From Bacillus sp. MUM 116 (GTDB lineage Bacteria; Bacillota; Bacilli; Bacillales; Cytobacillaceae), in contig NZ_MLYR01000043.1 of the NCBI RefSeq assembly GCF_001866655.1, forward strand, positions 1-43,053: a DNA stretch of 43,053 nt, written 5' to 3'. The translations under genes were made by a program, and so were the position numbers. How positions within the stretch are numbered: the stretch's first letter is position 1; the number at the start of each line of letters is the position of its first letter. This document shows, in pieces, positions 31,465 through 42,881 of the stretch. The notes below the pieces were generated by a model that was given only the letters and a program-made list of their open reading frames with translations, did no database searches and was not told the DNA's origin.

Positions 31465-31489
31465 CAAATCTTTAAAAAGTATTTTTCTT

Positions 31490-31523
31490 TAAAATGCGGT
31501 ACCTGCTTTAAGGCAAGTACCGC
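31490..31523 (-). terminator. Terminator after rpoC
   Basis: GCGGTACTTGC (31513-31523) pairs with GCAGGTACCGC (31496-31506), 11 bp with one wobble and a 6-nt loop. On the minus strand it is followed by ATTTTAAAG and further T-runs. It lies 14 bp past the rpoC stop. Confidence 0.85.
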
Positions 31524-31537
31524 GTTTACAACTTTGA

Positions 31538-34500
31538 TTAATCAATTGTAACGGTTTCGTTAGACTCTGATTCAGCGAATACTGGCTCAGCCTTGCGATA
31601 ACGCTGCATTCCTGTTCCAGCTGGAACAAGTTTACCAATGATAACATTCTCTTTAAGACCCAACAGTTCATCGCGTTTGCCTTTAATTGCAGCATCTGTA
31701 AGAACTCTTGTTGTTTCTTGGAATGATGCAGCGGACAAGAATGAATCTGTTTCAAGAGATGCCTTAGTAATACCAAGTAATACAGGTCGTCCTGTCGCAG
31801 GTAATTTACCTGCTAACAATGCCTTTTCATTGGCATCCGTAAACTGGTGGATATCGAGTAATGTGCCCGGTAGTACATCTGTTTCCCCAGCATCTACTAC
31901 GCGAACCTTGCGAAGCATTTGACGAACCATTACTTCAACGTGTTTATCACCGATTTCTACCCCTTGCATACGGTAAACCTTTTGTACCTCACGCAATAGG
32001 TATTCTTGAACAGCGTTCACGTCTTTTACTTTAATTAACTCTTTAGGGTCGATTGAACCTTCGGTTAATTCTTGACCAAGTTTAACACGATCATCCACTG
32101 CTACCTTTAAGCGGGCAGTATACGGTGCATTGTAAGTACGTGATTCCACTTCACCTTGAACAACAATTTCATGCTGACGGTCGCGTCCCTCATTAATGCC
32201 AACAACAACACCATCAATTTCCGAAATGACGGCTACCCCTTTAGGGTTACGTGCTTCAAAAATCTCTTGAATACGCGGAAGACCCTGTGTGATATCGTCT
32301 CCGGCAACACCGCCTGTATGGAAGGTACGCATTGTTAACTGTGTACCCGGTTCACCAATGGATTGGGCAGCGATAATACCAACTGCTTCACCCACTTCCA
32401 CTTCCTGACCAGTAGCCAAGTTACGGCCATAACACTTCTTACATACGCCATGGCGGGTATTACATGTAAATACGGAACGAATTTTTACTTCTTCAATTCC
32501 TGTACCGACAATGGTCTCTGCCAGATCTTCAGTAATCAGTCCGTTTTCAGGAACAAGAACTTCTTTCGTTTCCGGATGTTTAATTGGGTTGCGAGCATAA
32601 AGGCCAATTAGACGTTCTTCTAACGACTCAATGATTTCATTTCCGTCTTTTAATGCACGAATGAGCAATCCACGGTCCGTTCCGCAATCATCATCACGAA
32701 CGATAACATCCTGCGCAACGTCGACAAGACGACGTGTTAAATAACCAGAGTCCGCTGTCTTAAGCGCCGTATCAGCAAGACCTTTACGGGCTCCGTGTGT
32801 CGAGATAAAGTATTCCAAAACTGTTAAACCTTCACGGAAACTTGATTTAATCGGTAACTCAATAATCCGTCCAGCCGGGTTGGCCATCAATCCGCGCATA
32901 CCCGCAAGCTGTGTAAAGTTCGATGCGTTACCACGGGCTCCGGAGTCAGACATCATGAAGATTGGATTCGTTTTATTCAAGGATTTCATCAGTTTACCTT
33001 GAATCGTATCTTTAGACGCACTCCAAATCGCAATAACACGATCATAACGCTCATCTTCCGTAATTAAACCACGTCTAAATTGCTTCATAACATTATCAAC
33101 TTTTTCCTGTGCTTCGTGAAGGATTTGCTGTTTCTCACCTAATACGACGATATCAGCTACACCAACCGTAATACCGGCTTTCGTTGAATGTTTAAATCCT
33201 AGATCCTTCATGCGGTCAAGCATTTTTGAGGTTTCGGTAATTTTGAAACGCTTGAATACTTCCGCAATGATATTTCCAAGAATTTTCTTTTTAAATGGAT
33301 CGACAATAGGCATTTCTTTAATTCTTGCACGAACATCCTCGCCCTTAGCAACAAAGTACTTTTCAGGAGTTTTCACTTCTAAATTATCTCTTGTTGGTTC
33401 ATTGATATACGGGAAAGATTTTGGCAGAATTTCATTGAAAATCAGTTTACCTACTGTTGTGATTAATAGCATATTATTTTGTTCTTCTGTAAAGGTTTCA
33501 TTACCTAACGAACCGGCATAGACAGCCACACGAGTATGGTAATGAGCAAAGCCGTTTTGGTACGCAAGCAGTGCTTCATTCGTGTCTTTGAAGACCATAC
33601 CTTCTCCTACAGTACCTTCTCTTTCAAGCGTTAGGTAATAGTTACCAAGCACCATATCCTGAGAAGGAGTTACAACAGGCTTACCGTCCTTTGGATTCAA
33701 AATGTTTTGTGCAGCAAGCATTAACAGTCTTGCTTCAGCTTGTGCTTCCGAAGAAAGCGGCACGTGAACGGCCATTTGGTCCCCGTCAAAGTCAGCGTTA
33801 TAAGCTGTACATACAAGCGGGTGCAGACGAATGGCACGGCCCTCAACAAGGGTTGGCTCAAATGCCTGAATTCCAAGTCTGTGTAATGTCGGAGCGCGGT
33901 TTAATAAAACCGGATGCTCTTTAATTACATCTTCAAGGACATCCCAAACTTCAGGAGACACTCGTTCAATTTTCCGTTTTGCGGATTTAATGTTATGGGC
34001 CAAGCCTTTTTCAACAAGTTCTTTCATAACAAACGGCTTGAATAACTCAAGAGCCATTTCCTTTGGAAGACCGCATTGGAACATTTTCAAGTTAGGACCT
34101 ACAACAATAACAGAACGTCCAGAATAGTCAACACGTTTTCCTAAAAGGTTTTGACGGAAACGTCCTTGTTTACCTTTTAGCATGTGAGAAAGTGACTTCA
34201 ATGGACGGTTACCTGGTCCCGTTACAGGACGACCGCGACGGCCGTTATCGATAAGAGCATCTACTGCTTCCTGGAGCATACGCTTTTCGTTTTGAACGAT
34301 AATGCTTGGTGCACCAAGGTCTAACAATCTCTTTAGGCGGTTATTTCGGTTAATAACACGGCGATATAAATCATTTAAATCAGAAGTTGCGAATCTTCCT
34401 CCGTCTAATTGAACCATTGGACGAAGTTCGGGAGGAATAACAGGAAGTACGTCAAGAACCATCCATGATGGCTCATTACCCGAACCACGGAAAGCTTCTA

Positions 34501-35137
34501 AAACTTCAAGGCGTTTGATCGCACGAGTTCGGCGTTGGCCTTGTGCTGTTTTTAATTCTTCCTTAAGGGTATCTACTTCTTTATTTAAATCGATGTCTGA
34601 AAGTAATTTCTTAATAGCTTCGGCACCCATGGATGCTTGAAACTTATTGCCAAACTTTTCACGGTATGCACGATATTCTTTTTCAGATAAAAGCTGCTTT
34701 TTATCAAGAGCTGTATCTCCTGATTCCGTTACAACATAAGAGGCAAAGTAAATAACTTCCTCCAACGCCCTTGGTGACATGTCTAACACAAGTCCCATTC
34801 GGCTTGGAATACCTTTAAAATACCAGATATGTGAAACAGGTGCTGCAAGTTCAATATGGCCCATTCTTTCACGGCGTACCTTTGCACGAGTTACTTCAAC
34901 GCCACATCGGTCACAAACTACACCTTTATAACGGACACGCTTATACTTCCCGCAATGACATTCCCAGTCCTTTGTAGGACCAAAAATGCGCTCACAGAAC
35001 AAGCCATCTTTTTCAGGCTTCAACGTACGATAGTTAATGGTTTCAGGTTTCTTCACTTCTCCGAATGACCATGAGCGGATTTTATCCGGTGAAGCCAGAC
35101 CAATTTTCATGTACTCAAAATTATTAACGTCAAGCAT
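31538..35137 (-). CDS. rpoC: DNA-directed RNA polymerase subunit beta'
   Basis: A 1199-residue subunit, the same length as in B. subtilis. The N-terminal zinc site ([19 protein letters not shown]), the catalytic Mg2+ loop [12 protein letters not shown], the bridge helix/trigger-loop region ([16 protein letters not shown]) and the second zinc site (CGTD...[11 protein letters not shown]) are all visible. It lies 129 bp after rpoB, a gap containing a 12-bp perfect hairpin. The ATG at 35137 is preceded by GGGAGG. Confidence 0.99.
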   Translation of the reverse strand: MLDVNNFEYMKIGLASPDKIRSWSFGEVKKPETINYRTLKPEKDGLFCERIFGPTKDWECHCGKYKRVRYKGVVCDRCGVEVTRAKVRRERMGHIELAAPVSHIWYFKGIPSRMGLVLDMSPRALEEVIYFASYVVTESGDTALDKKQLLSEKEYRAYREKFGNKFQASMGAEAIKKLLSDIDLNKEVDTLKEELKTAQGQRRTRAIKRLEVLEAFRGSGNEPSWMVLDVLPVIPPELRPMVQLDGGRFATSDLNDLYRRVINRNNRLKRLLDLGAPSIIVQNEKRMLQEAVDALIDNGRRGRPVTGPGNRPLKSLSHMLKGKQGRFRQNLLGKRVDYSGRSVIVVGPNLKMFQCGLPKEMALELFKPFVMKELVEKGLAHNIKSAKRKIERVSPEVWDVLEDVIKEHPVLLNRAPTLHRLGIQAFEPTLVEGRAIRLHPLVCTAYNADFDGDQMAVHVPLSSEAQAEARLLMLAAQNILNPKDGKPVVTPSQDMVLGNYYLTLEREGTVGEGMVFKDTNEALLAYQNGFAHYHTRVAVYAGSLGNETFTEEQNNMLLITTVGKLIFNEILPKSFPYINEPTRDNLEVKTPEKYFVAKGEDVRARIKEMPIVDPFKKKILGNIIAEVFKRFKITETSKMLDRMKDLGFKHSTKAGITVGVADIVVLGEKQQILHEAQEKVDNVMKQFRRGLITEDERYDRVIAIWSASKDTIQGKLMKSLNKTNPIFMMSDSGARGNASNFTQLAGMRGLMANPAGRIIELPIKSSFREGLTVLEYFISTHGARKGLADTALKTADSGYLTRRLVDVAQDVIVRDDDCGTDRGLLIRALKDGNEIIESLEERLIGLYARNPIKHPETKEVLVPENGLITEDLAETIVGTGIEEVKIRSVFTCNTRHGVCKKCYGRNLATGQEVEVGEAVGIIAAQSIGEPGTQLTMRTFHTGGVAGDDITQGLPRIQEIFEARNPKGVAVISEIDGVVVGINEGRDRQHEIVVQGEVESRTYNAPYTARLKVAVDDRVKLGQELTEGSIDPKELIKVKDVNAVQEYLLREVQKVYRMQGVEIGDKHVEVMVRQMLRKVRVVDAGETDVLPGTLLDIHQFTDANEKALLAGKLPATGRPVLLGITKASLETDSFLSAASFQETTRVLTDAAIKGKRDELLGLKENVIIGKLVPAGTGMQRYRKAEPVFAESESNETVTID

Positions 35138-35202
35138 AGGGTCTACCTCCCTTTTGATCTCCAGGTTTTACCCATTTTGCACTAAGAAAAGCTAAAAGCG
35201 CA

Positions 35203-35229
35203 ATAGGAACAAGTACAACTTGTTCCTAT
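35203..35229. other. 12-bp perfect hairpin in the rpoB-rpoC gap
   Basis: ATAGGAACAAGT (35203-35214), a 3-nt loop ACA, and ACTTGTTCCTAT (35218-35229). A second small hairpin, GCATT-TTTT-AATGC (about 35233-35246), is adjacent. Neither has a T-run in the minus direction. An RNase III or processing site within the rpoBC mRNA is plausible. Confidence 0.65.
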
Positions 35230-35266
35230 GAAGCATTTTTTAATGCTCGGTACGCTTAGCTAAAAA

Positions 35267-38200
35267 TTACTCTTTTGAACCCACTTTTTCAGACTCAAGG
35301 TTCTGGGCTTCAGGAACTATATTTAATGTATCGACCTGTTGTAATTCGTCTTCGTCTTCCATATCACGCATTTCAATTTCTTCTTCATCACCGGAGAGGA
35401 TTTTCACATCCATACCAAGACTTTGAAGTTCTTTAATTAAAACCTTGAATGATTCTGGAACGCCCGGTTCCGGAACATTTTCACCTTTAACGATTGCTTC
35501 ATATGTTTTCACACGACCAACAACGTCGTCTGATTTAACAGTCAGAATTTCTTGAAGTGTATAAGCGGCACCATAGGCTTCAAGCGCCCAAACCTCCATC
35601 TCACCGAAACGCTGTCCGCCAAATTGCGCTTTACCGCCAAGTGGCTGCTGAGTAACAAGTGAGTATGGTCCTGTTGAACGGGCATGCAATTTATCGTCAA
35701 CCATGTGGGCAAGTTTAATCATATACATGACACCAACTGAAACCCGGTTGTCAAATGGTTCACCTGAACGACCATCGTAAAGAACAGTTTTCGCATCCCG
35801 TGCCATTCCTGCCTCTTCAATCGTTGACCATACATCCTCTTCACGCGCTCCGTCAAATACTGGAGTTGCAACATGAATACCTAAATATCTGGCAGCCATT
35901 CCCAAATGAAGTTCAAGCACCTGCCCGATGTTCATACGAGATGGTACCCCTAATGGGTTTAACATGATATCAACCGGTGTGCCATCCGGTAAATAAGGCA
36001 TATCTTCTTCAGGTAAAATCCTTGAGATAACACCTTTATTTCCATGGCGCCCTGCCATTTTATCACCTTGGTGAATCTTACGCTTCTGAACGATATATAC
36101 ACGGACAAGCTGATTTACTCCTGGAGGAAGTTCATCGCCGTCTTCACGATTGAATACTTTAACGTCATGGACGATTCCGCCGCCGCCATGTGGTACCCGT
36201 AAGGAAGTATCACGGACTTCGCGGGCCTTCTCACCGAAAATCGCATGTAAAAGACGTTCCTCAGCAGTTAGTTCAGTAACCCCTTTTGGTGTAACTTTAC
36301 CAACAAGAAGATCTCCATCTTTTACTTCTGCACCCGTACGGATAATACCGCGCTCATCCAAATTACGAAGGGCATCTTCCCCAACGTTTGGAATATCACG
36401 GGTAATTTCCTCTGGTCCAAGCTTTGTATCACGAGATTCGGATTCATACTCTTCAATATGAATTGATGTATATACGTCATCTTTAACAAGACGTTCACTC
36501 ATGATAATCGCATCTTCATAGTTATAACCGTCCCATGTCATGAACGCAACAAGAACGTTACGTCCAAGAGCTAATTCTCCTAACTCCATTGAAGGACCGT
36601 CAGCGAGAATTTCTCCTTTTTTCACACGGTTACCTACTGCAACAATTGGACGTTGGTTGTAGCATGTACCTTGGTTGGAACGGATGAACTTTAAGAGTCG
36701 ATATTTTTTAAGATCGCCTTTTACCTCTTGGCCATCTACTTCTTTTAATTCACGAACCCAAACTTCGCGGGCTTCGACATGTTCGACAATTCCATCCTGC
36801 TTACAAATAACCGCTGCACCTGAGTCTTTACCTGATACATATTCCATACCAGTTCCAACACGAGGAGCTTCCGGCTGCATCAAAGGTACTGCTTGACGCT
36901 GCATGTTCGCACCCATTAAGGCACGGTTGGAGTCGTCATTTTCAAGGAACGGAATACATGCTGTCGCCGCAGACACAACCTGCTTTGGTGATACATCCAT
37001 ATAATCAATACGGTCACGGTTTACCACCGTGTTTTCACCGCGGAAACGAGCTACGATATCCGTATCAAGGAAGGCACCGTCTTCACCTAAACGTGAATTT
37101 GCCTGTGCAACTACATAGTTATCTTCTTCATCTGCCGTTAGATAATCAATTCGGCTTGTTACCTTACCTGTATCAGGATCGACACGACGATAAGGTGTTT
37201 CAATAAAGCCAAAACGATTTACTTTTGCATAAGATGATAAAGAGTTGATCAAACCAATGTTTGGACCCTCTGGTGTTTCGATTGGACACATACGACCATA
37301 GTGGGAATAGTGAACGTCACGAACTTCCATGCCGGCACGCTCACGTGTTAATCCTCCTGGTCCTAACGCTGATAAACGGCGTTTATGAGTTAATTCTGCA
37401 AGCGGGTTTGTTTGGTCCATGAATTGCGATAATTGCGAGCTTCCAAAGAACTCTTTAATCGATGCAATAACAGGACGAATATTAATGAGTTGCTGTGGTG
37501 TAATTGTTGCCGTATCTTGAATGGACATTCTCTCGCGTACAACGCGCTCCATCCGGGATAAACCAATACGGAATTGGTTTTGCAATAACTCACCAACAGA
37601 ACGAAGACGTCTGTTCCCTAAATGGTCAATATCATCTGTATCTCCTACACCATGCAGCAAATTAAAGAAATAGCTAATGGAAGCAATGATATCTGCTGGA
37701 GTAATATTTTTAATTGGTTCAGCCACATACGCATTACCCAATACATTGATGACTTTTTCATTTTCGTCATTAGGGGCATAAATTTTGATTCCTTGAAGAA
37801 TGATGTCATCTTCCACAACGCCGCCTGTTGGATTATAGCTATTAAAATTAATATTTTTTTCGAGCGCAGGAATAATCCGATCAAGATTTCTACGGTCAAG
37901 TAATGTTCCTTTTTCTGTGATAATTTCACCAGTTTCAGGATCCACAAGGGATTCTGCTAAACGTTGATTAAATAAGCGATTTTTAATATGAAGCTTTTTA
38001 TTGATCTTGTAGCGACCAACATTAGCAAGATCATATCGCTTAGGGTCAAAGAACCGGGAAACTAATAAGCTTTTTGCATTATCAACTGTCGGCGGTTCAC
38101 CTGGACGAAGACGTTCGTAAATTTCCAAAAGGGCTTTATCAACACCCTCGGTATTGTCTTTCTCCAGCGTATTGCGTATATACTCGTTGTCCCCAATCAG

Positions 38201-38836
38201 TTCAATGATTTCTTGATCAGAGCCAAAGCCAAGTGCACGCAAAAGAACCGTAACGGGCAGTTTCCGAGTACGATCTATTCTGACATATACGACATCTTTG
38301 GCATCTGTTTCATACTCGAGCCAAGCGCCGCGGTTCGGAATTACAGTGGCTGTAAATCCTTTTTTTCCGTTCTTATCAACTTTCCCGCTGAAATATACGC
38401 TCGGTGAACGTACTAATTGAGAAACGATAACACGTTCAGCACCGTTGATAACAAACGTTCCTGTTTCAGTCATGAGCGGGAAATCACCCATAAAAACATC
38501 TTGGTCCTTTACTTCACCTGTTTCTTTGTTAACAAGACGTACTTTTACACGTAAAGGCGCTGAATATGTAACGTCCCGTTCTTTTGACTCTTCAACAGAA
38601 TACTTTGGATCGCCAAGGCTGTAATCAATAAATTCTAGTGATAGGTTACCAGTAAAGTCTTCAATTGGTGAAATATCCTGGAACATTTCACGCAATCCCT
38701 CATCAAGAAACCATTGATATGAAGAGGTTTGGATTTCAATAAGATTTGGTAATTCTAAAACTTCACTGATTCGCGCGTAACTCCTCCGCTTCCGGTGTCG
38801 TCCATACTGAACTAGTTGACCTGTCAACTGATTCAC
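35267..38836 (-). CDS. rpoB: DNA-directed RNA polymerase subunit beta
   Basis: A 1189-residue subunit. The rifampicin pocket has the wild-type residues ([17 protein letters not shown], then [14 protein letters not shown]). The catalytic-side motifs [15 protein letters not shown] and [20 protein letters not shown] are intact. The C-terminal acidic tail ([14 protein letters not shown]) is typical of Bacillus. The ATG at 38836 is preceded by GAGGGGTG. Its leader is about 200 nt, from a promoter directly after rsmC, and holds an attenuator-like hairpin. Confidence 0.99.
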   Translation of the reverse strand: MNQLTGQLVQYGRHRKRRSYARISEVLELPNLIEIQTSSYQWFLDEGLREMFQDISPIEDFTGNLSLEFIDYSLGDPKYSVEESKERDVTYSAPLRVKVRLVNKETGEVKDQDVFMGDFPLMTETGTFVINGAERVIVSQLVRSPSVYFSGKVDKNGKKGFTATVIPNRGAWLEYETDAKDVVYVRIDRTRKLPVTVLLRALGFGSDQEIIELIGDNEYIRNTLEKDNTEGVDKALLEIYERLRPGEPPTVDNAKSLLVSRFFDPKRYDLANVGRYKINKKLHIKNRLFNQRLAESLVDPETGEIITEKGTLLDRRNLDRIIPALEKNINFNSYNPTGGVVEDDIILQGIKIYAPNDENEKVINVLGNAYVAEPIKNITPADIIASISYFFNLLHGVGDTDDIDHLGNRRLRSVGELLQNQFRIGLSRMERVVRERMSIQDTATITPQQLINIRPVIASIKEFFGSSQLSQFMDQTNPLAELTHKRRLSALGPGGLTRERAGMEVRDVHYSHYGRMCPIETPEGPNIGLINSLSSYAKVNRFGFIETPYRRVDPDTGKVTSRIDYLTADEEDNYVVAQANSRLGEDGAFLDTDIVARFRGENTVVNRDRIDYMDVSPKQVVSAATACIPFLENDDSNRALMGANMQRQAVPLMQPEAPRVGTGMEYVSGKDSGAAVICKQDGIVEHVEAREVWVRELKEVDGQEVKGDLKKYRLLKFIRSNQGTCYNQRPIVAVGNRVKKGEILADGPSMELGELALGRNVLVAFMTWDGYNYEDAIIMSERLVKDDVYTSIHIEEYESESRDTKLGPEEITRDIPNVGEDALRNLDERGIIRTGAEVKDGDLLVGKVTPKGVTELTAEERLLHAIFGEKAREVRDTSLRVPHGGGGIVHDVKVFNREDGDELPPGVNQLVRVYIVQKRKIHQGDKMAGRHGNKGVISRILPEEDMPYLPDGTPVDIMLNPLGVPSRMNIGQVLELHLGMAARYLGIHVATPVFDGAREEDVWSTIEEAGMARDAKTVLYDGRSGEPFDNRVSVGVMYMIKLAHMVDDKLHARSTGPYSLVTQQPLGGKAQFGGQRFGEMEVWALEAYGAAYTLQEILTVKSDDVVGRVKTYEAIVKGENVPEPGVPESFKVLIKELQSLGMDVKILSGDEEEIEMRDMEDEDELQQVDTLNIVPEAQNLESEKVGSKE

Positions 38837-38905
38837 CCCTCAAATCAAGCGTTATAATAAAATGTATTAACGTCTTTAAGAAGAAATAAATTCCCTCTTG
38901 TAAGA

Positions 38906-38935
38906 CAAAAAGAAAAAGGGTTTTTCATAAAAACC
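38906..38935 (-). terminator. Attenuator-like hairpin in the rpoB leader
   Basis: On the minus strand GGTTTTT-ATG-AAAAACC (38919-38935) is followed by CTTTTTCTTTTTG (38906-38918). It lies between the promoter at 39051-39079 and rpoB, so incomplete termination here could set rpoBC expression against the ribosomal protein genes upstream. Confidence 0.6.
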
Positions 38936-39050
38936 ACATTTTCACATTTTGACTATTATTTTGTCATCATTTCCGACTTTATCCATTTTTATACAATGTT
39001 TTTAATTGTTTTCAGGAATAATTCGGAAAATATTATGATGGCATTTTATA

Positions 39051-39079
39051 ATGCTAACATAGCGTCCAATTAGAGTCAA
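39051..39079 (-). promoter_or_regulatory. Promoter of rpoBC (sigma-A)
   Basis: The minus strand has TTGACT (39074-39079), directly after the rsmC stop codon, a 17-bp spacer and TAGCAT (39051-39056). The -10 lies within a GCATT...AATGC inverted repeat (39041-39054). The -10 is weak. Confidence 0.55.
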
Positions 39080-39679
39080 CTATTTTTTAGCCTTTATGAC
39101 AAAATAACCTTTTGACTTATTAATCGTTTCTACCTCGGCAAATAGTTCCTTCAATTTTTCAATTGTCGATGGCGCTCCTTGTTTCTTTTGAATAACGATC
39201 CAAAGTTCACCGCCAGCAGCAAGGTGTTCATGGCTTTGTTCAAAAATATCATGGACAATTTTTTTGCCAGCCCGAATCGGCGGATTGGTTAAAACAGCCG
39301 CAAAATTGTTTACCTTAACCGCTGTTAACCGGTCGCTTTCATAAATTTCAACATTTTGAAGCTGATTAAGCACTGCATTTTCTTTAGCAAGTTCAATTGC
39401 CCGCGCATTTACATCCACCATATGAACTATTTTTTCAGGGTAACTCTGTGCCAGAGATAAACCAATGGGTCCGTAACCACAGCCCACATCTAAAATAAAT
39501 CCTTCAACATCGGGTAATTCAAATGCTTCAATTAATAAACGCGAACCAAAGTCTACTTCCCGTTTAGAAAAAACACCATTATCTGTTTTAAAACGAAAAA
39601 GATGCTTCCTTAAGGTATAATCCCAATACTTCGGATCACTTTCAACTTTTTGGGAACGAGAATAGTAGTGTTCTGTCAA
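39080..39679 (-). CDS. ybxB: Class I SAM-dependent 16S rRNA methyltransferase, RsmC-like (YbxB)
   Basis: A 199-residue protein with the methyltransferase domain of RsmC. The SAM-binding motif I is ILDVGCGYGPIGLSLA (about residues 62-77) and the catalytic motif IV is LTNPPIRAGK (about 130-139). It is a short, single-domain relative of E. coli RsmC, which methylates G1207 of 16S rRNA; that activity is inferred. It stands between rplL (after its terminator) and rpoB, as in B. subtilis. Confidence 0.93.
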   Translation of the reverse strand: MTEHYYSRSQKVESDPKYWDYTLRKHLFRFKTDNGVFSKREVDFGSRLLIEAFELPDVEGFILDVGCGYGPIGLSLAQSYPEKIVHMVDVNARAIELAKENAVLNQLQNVEIYESDRLTAVKVNNFAAVLTNPPIRAGKKIVHDIFEQSHEHLAAGGELWIVIQKKQGAPSTIEKLKELFAEVETINKSKGYFVIKAKK

Positions 39680-39733
39680 AAAATCAACTCCCTGGAGAAT
39701 GATATTGAAGAAAGGCGAGGATTTTTAATAAGC

Positions 39734-39767
39734 CAAAAAAAGCCCGCTTAAACAGCGAGCTTTTTTA
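39734..39767. terminator. Terminator after rplJ-rplL
   Basis: AGCCCGCT (39741-39748), loop TAAAC, and AGCGAGCT (39754-39761), flanked by an A-run on the left and a T-run on the right. On the minus strand it ends the L10-L7/L12 operon; some read-through probably serves ybxB. Confidence 0.9.
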
Positions 39768-39775
39768 TAGTAAAA

Positions 39776-40138
39776 TTACTTAACTTCAACGTTCGCTCCA
39801 ACTTCATCAAGCTTAGCTTTGATTTGTTCAGCTTCTTCTTTAGATACGCCTTCTTTAAGAGGCTTTGGAGTGTTATCAACAAGGTCTTTTGCTTCTTTAA
39901 GACCAAGACCAGTGATTTCACGAACAACCTTGATAACTTTGATTTTTTGATCTCCTGCGCCAGCAAGGATTACATCAAACTCAGTTTGTTCTTCAGCAGC
40001 AGCAGCACCAGCACCGCCAACTACAGCTACAGGAGCAGCAGCAGTTACGCCGAATTCTTCTTCGATTGCTTTTACTAGATCGTTTAGTTCTAAAACAGTC
40101 ATAGATTTAACTGCTTCAATGATTTGTTCTTTAGTCAT
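39776..40138 (-). CDS. rplL: 50S ribosomal protein L7/L12
   Basis: A 120-residue stalk protein. An N-terminal dimerisation domain (about 1-32) is followed by an Ala/Gly-rich hinge ([18 protein letters not shown]) and the C-terminal factor-binding domain ([24 protein letters not shown]). Several copies bind L10 and recruit IF-2, EF-Tu and EF-G. It lies 55 bp after rplJ with AAGGAGG before the ATG. Confidence 0.98.
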   Translation of the reverse strand: MTKEQIIEAVKSMTVLELNDLVKAIEEEFGVTAAAPVAVVGGAGAAAAEEQTEFDVILAGAGDQKIKVIKVVREITGLGLKEAKDLVDNTPKPLKEGVSKEEAEQIKAKLDEVGANVEVK

Positions 40139-40193
40139 TTTAAATTTCCTCCTTAGTGTTCATTCGATTTATTAGTAACGCATTTAGATTAAC

Positions 40194-40694
40194 TTACGCG
40201 CCTTGTTCTTCTTTTTGATCTGCAACTGCTTTTGCTGCAAGAGCAAGATTGCGGATTGGAGCTTGTAGTACTGAAAGTAGCATAGAAAGTAAACCTTCGC
40301 GTGAAGGAAGTTCAGCAAGAGCTTTAACATCTTCAACCGAAGCGACGTTACCTTCGATTACACCTGCTTTAATTTCAAGAGCCTCATGTTTTTTCGCAAA
40401 ATCATTAAGGATTTTAGCAGGAGCTACAACATCTTCGGTACTGAACGCAATTGCGTTTGGACCTGTTAGAGCTTCGTTTAAACCTGAAAGTTCAACAGCA
40501 TCAGCCGCACGGCGAGTCATTGAGTTTTTGTAAACTTTGAAATCGACACCAGCTTCGCGAAGTTGCTTACGAAGTTCAGTCACTTCAGCAACAGTAAGAC
40601 CACGGTAGTCAACAACAATCGTAGATTTGCTGGCTTTTAATTTATCAGCGATTTCATCAACGATTAATTTCTTTGATTCGATTGCACTGCTCAT
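40194..40694 (-). CDS. rplJ: 50S ribosomal protein L10
   Basis: A 166-residue stalk base protein. The N-terminal domain ([20 protein letters not shown]) binds 23S rRNA with L11, and the C-terminal helix ([18 protein letters not shown]) carries L7/L12 dimers. Its mRNA leader contains the L10-binding autoregulatory structure. AGGAGG lies before the ATG at 40694. Confidence 0.98.
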   Translation of the reverse strand: MSSAIESKKLIVDEIADKLKASKSTIVVDYRGLTVAEVTELRKQLREAGVDFKVYKNSMTRRAADAVELSGLNEALTGPNAIAFSTEDVVAPAKILNDFAKKHEALEIKAGVIEGNVASVEDVKALAELPSREGLLSMLLSVLQAPIRNLALAAKAVADQKEEQGA

Positions 40695-40736
40695 CTTTAC
40701 ACCTCCTGTAGTTATCTACATTTATACCAGGCAGAT

Positions 40737-40850
40737 AAAAAACCTCCATATCAAACAAAGACATGGAGGCAGCATAAAGCTGAAGCGTTTCAGCCAATTT
40801 ATCGCATTACCTCGGCAGGATAATTAAGCCCAAGAGCCCCTGCTGTCTAC
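40737..40850 (-). promoter_or_regulatory. L10 leader with intrinsic terminator
   Basis: The minus strand carries the conserved L10-leader core: ACAGCAGGGGCTCTTGGGC, then CCTGCCGAGGT (about 40808-40850). The leader ends in a terminator: CCTCCAT (40743-40749) with ATGGAGG (40763-40769), followed by TTTTTT. Binding of L10(L12)4 is known to favour the terminator (Rfam L10_leader). This gives feedback control of rplJL. Confidence 0.9.
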
Positions 40851-40884
40851 AGTACAAATGTTTTTATTTTAAACAACAAAATAT

Positions 40885-40913
40885 ATTATATATAACTAAT
40901 AATAGTTTGTCAA
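40885..40913 (-). promoter_or_regulatory. Promoter of rplJ-rplL (sigma-A)
   Basis: The minus strand has TTGACA (40908-40913), a 17-bp spacer and TATAAT (40885-40890), full consensus at both hexamers. It lies 6 bp beyond the rplA stop. Confidence 0.92.
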
Positions 40914-40919
40914 CAAAAA

Positions 40920-41618
40920 TTATTTTGTAGCAACTGAAGATGGATCTACCTTCACACCAGGTCCCATTGTTGAAGTAACAGTTACGTTCTTCATGTAAGT
41001 ACCTTTTGCAGCAGAAGGCTTAACTTTTAGCAAGGTATCGAAAATCGTTTTGAAGTTTTCAACAAGTTTTTCATCTTCAAAAGATGCTTTGCCGATTGGC
41101 ACGTGGATGTTACCAGCTTTATCAACACGGTATTCCACTTTACCTGCTTTGATTTCATTGATTGCTCTTGTTACGTCAAATGTAACAGTACCAGTTTTAG
41201 GGTTTGGCATTAAACCTTTTGGTCCTAATACACGACCAAGTTTACCAACTTCACCCATCATATCTGGAGTAGCAACGATTACATCAAACTCAAACCAACC
41301 TTGTTGGATTTTATTAATGTATTCTGTATCGCCAACATAATCAGCACCAGCAGCTTCAGCTTCTTTCACTTTTTCACCCTTCGCGAATACTAAAACGCGT
41401 TGAGTTTTACCAGTACCGTTTGGCAGTACAACTGCACCACGGATTTGTTGGTCCGCTTTCTTAGGGTCTACACCTAGACGGAAAGCAACTTCAAGAGTCG
41501 CATCGAATTTTGCAAAGTTTGTTTTCTTTGCAAGTTCAATTGCTTCAGCAATTGGATATGCTTTTGTACGATCTACAAGCTTCACAGCATCTAGATATTT
41601 TTTACCTTTTTTAGCCAT
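40920..41618 (-). CDS. rplA: 50S ribosomal protein L1
   Basis: A 232-residue protein of the mobile L1 stalk, which guides deacylated tRNA out of the E site and also represses its own operon. Family stretches are [36 protein letters not shown] and [21 protein letters not shown] lies before the ATG at 41618. The gap to rplK holds an L1-site-like sequence and an attenuator-like hairpin. Confidence 0.98.
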   Translation of the reverse strand: MAKKGKKYLDAVKLVDRTKAYPIAEAIELAKKTNFAKFDATLEVAFRLGVDPKKADQQIRGAVVLPNGTGKTQRVLVFAKGEKVKEAEAAGADYVGDTEYINKIQQGWFEFDVIVATPDMMGEVGKLGRVLGPKGLMPNPKTGTVTFDVTRAINEIKAGKVEYRVDKAGNIHVPIGKASFEDEKLVENFKTIFDTLLKVKPSAAKGTYMKNVTVTSTMGPGVKVDPSSVATK

Positions 41619-41637
41619 TTGTTTTTCCTCCTAAAAT

Positions 41638-41663
41638 GTGGTTTTAGCGAATAATTCTCCCAC
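41638..41663 (-). promoter_or_regulatory. Second, degenerate L1-binding-site-like element
   Basis: On the minus strand GTGGGAG (41657-41663) and AAAACCAC (41638-41645) flank a small GAAT-T-ATTC hairpin. It resembles the element at 42181-42207, which shares GTGGGAG and ACCAC. It lies 20 bp before rplA. Confidence 0.5.
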
Positions 41664-41698
41664 GAAAAAGGTTGCGAGTATTTTAGAACTTCGCAACC
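41664..41698 (-). terminator. Attenuator-like terminator between rplK and rplA
   Basis: GGTTGCGA (41691-41698) pairs with TCGCAACC (41670-41677), an 8-bp perfect stem with a 13-nt loop, followed by TTTTT (41665-41669) on the minus strand. It lies within the rplKA operon, so it is likely a partial terminator. Confidence 0.7.
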
Positions 41699-41727
41699 CT
41701 TCATTTCATCAAACAGTTTTACATGGA

Positions 41728-42153
41728 TTAATCTTCGATAACGATTCCCATGCTGCGTGCAGTACCTTCAACCATGCGCATTGCTGCTTCAACGCTAGCT
41801 GCGTTAAGGTCAGGCATTTTCTGTTCCGCAATCTCGCGCACTGTGTTGCGCTTAACTGTTGCTACTTTATTACGGTTAGGTTCACCAGAACCTGACTGGA
41901 TTCCAGCTGCTACTTTTAAAAGAACGGCAGCAGGAGGAGTTTTCGTAATAAATGTAAATGAACGGTCTTCAAACACCGTGATTTCAACAGGAATAATTAA
42001 ACCAGCTTGATCAGCTGTACGAGCGTTAAATTCCTTACAGAATCCCATGATATTAACACCAGCTTGACCTAGTGCAGGACCAACCGGCGGCGCAGGATTT
42101 GCTTTACCAGCAGGGATTTGCAATTTAACAACTTTAATTACTTTTTTAGCCAC
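41728..42153 (-). CDS. rplK: 50S ribosomal protein L11
   Basis: A 141-residue protein of the GTPase-associated centre. The N-terminal Pro-rich segment ([19 protein letters not shown]) is the thiostrepton/micrococcin-binding side, and the C-terminal domain binds 23S rRNA. L11 is also needed for RelA activation. The start is GTG at 42153, 8 nt after AAGGAGG; the GTG three codons earlier overlaps the ribosome binding site. Confidence 0.98.
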   Translation of the reverse strand: MAKKVIKVVKLQIPAGKANPAPPVGPALGQAGVNIMGFCKEFNARTADQAGLIIPVEITVFEDRSFTFITKTPPAAVLLKVAAGIQSGSGEPNRNKVATVKRNTVREIAEQKMPDLNAASVEAAMRMVEGTARSMGIVIED

Positions 42154-42180
42154 GAGACACACCTCCTTAAAGTCCGTGAT

Positions 42181-42207
42181 GTGGTAATAGGGTTTTCACC
42201 CTCCCAC
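42181..42207 (-). promoter_or_regulatory. L1-binding-site mimic in the rplK leader
   Basis: On the minus strand GTGGGAGGGT (42198-42207) and ACCCTATTACCAC (42181-42193) form the L1 target: an outer GTGG/CCAC stem, an asymmetric GAG / TATTA internal region and an inner GGGT/ACCC hairpin. It copies the L1 site of 23S rRNA, so free L1 can repress rplKA translation. It lies about 28 nt before the GTG start. Confidence 0.8.
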
Positions 42208-42286
42208 TCAAGGCATCTGTCTTTATATAAAGATAAAGAACTTGACAAAGTCTTGTCTCAAAGTTCGAGACATACTGACCTATGAA

Positions 42287-42315
42287 ATATTAACATTTTT
42301 TAAAGTTGATTTCAA
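42287..42315 (-). promoter_or_regulatory. Promoter of rplK-rplA (sigma-A)
   Basis: The minus strand has TTGAAA (42310-42315), a 17-bp spacer and TAATAT (42287-42292). The leader then has two hairpins (GTCTC...GAGAC and GACAA...TTGTC, 42243-42275) before the L1 site. No clear terminator separates nusG from it. Confidence 0.72.
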
Positions 42316-42347
42316 GTTTTTTTACAATATCGACTTTATTTTTCTTT

Positions 42348-42881
42348 TTATAGTTTGTCAATTTGTGTGAAATCAAGTTCAACCGGAGTATCGCGGCCGA
42401 ACATATTGACTAATACTTTAAGTTTAGCTTTATCTTTATCCATCTCTTCAACTGTACCGGTAAAGTTGGCAAATGGGCCTTCTTTCACACGCACTGTTTC
42501 GCCGATTTCAAAGTCCACATCTAAACGTTTTTCTTCTACTCCCATGCGTTTCAATAGTACGGCCACCTCTTCCGGTAGAAGCGGAGTTGGCTTTGAACCT
42601 GAACCGGCGGAGCCGACGAAACCAGTTACTCCAGGAGTATTCCGGACCACATACCAAGAATCATCCGTCATAACAATTTCAACTAAAACATAGCCAGGGA
42701 AAACTTTTCGTTTTACCACTTTCTTTTTACCATTTTTGATTTCCGTTTCTTCTTCCTCAGGAACTACGACCCGGAAAATTTTATCAGCCATCCCCATTGA
42801 TTCAACGCGTTTTTCTAGGTTAGCTTTTACTTTATTTTCATAACCTGAGTAAGTATGAACAACATACCAATTCTTTTCCAT
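42348..42881 (-). CDS. nusG: Transcription termination/antitermination factor NusG
   Basis: A 177-residue protein. The NGN domain (about 1-115; [20 protein letters not shown]) binds the RNA polymerase clamp, and the C-terminal KOW domain ([16 protein letters not shown]) contacts S10 or Rho. In Bacillus NusG promotes sequence-specific pausing. The ATG at 42881 is fixed by homology, but its only Shine-Dalgarno sequence, GGGAGGG, is 20 nt upstream with a hairpin between. Confidence 0.98.
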   Translation of the reverse strand: MEKNWYVVHTYSGYENKVKANLEKRVESMGMADKIFRVVVPEEEETEIKNGKKKVVKRKVFPGYVLVEIVMTDDSWYVVRNTPGVTGFVGSAGSGSKPTPLLPEEVAVLLKRMGVEEKRLDVDFEIGETVRVKEGPFANFTGTVEEMDKDKAKLKVLVNMFGRDTPVELDFTQIDKL

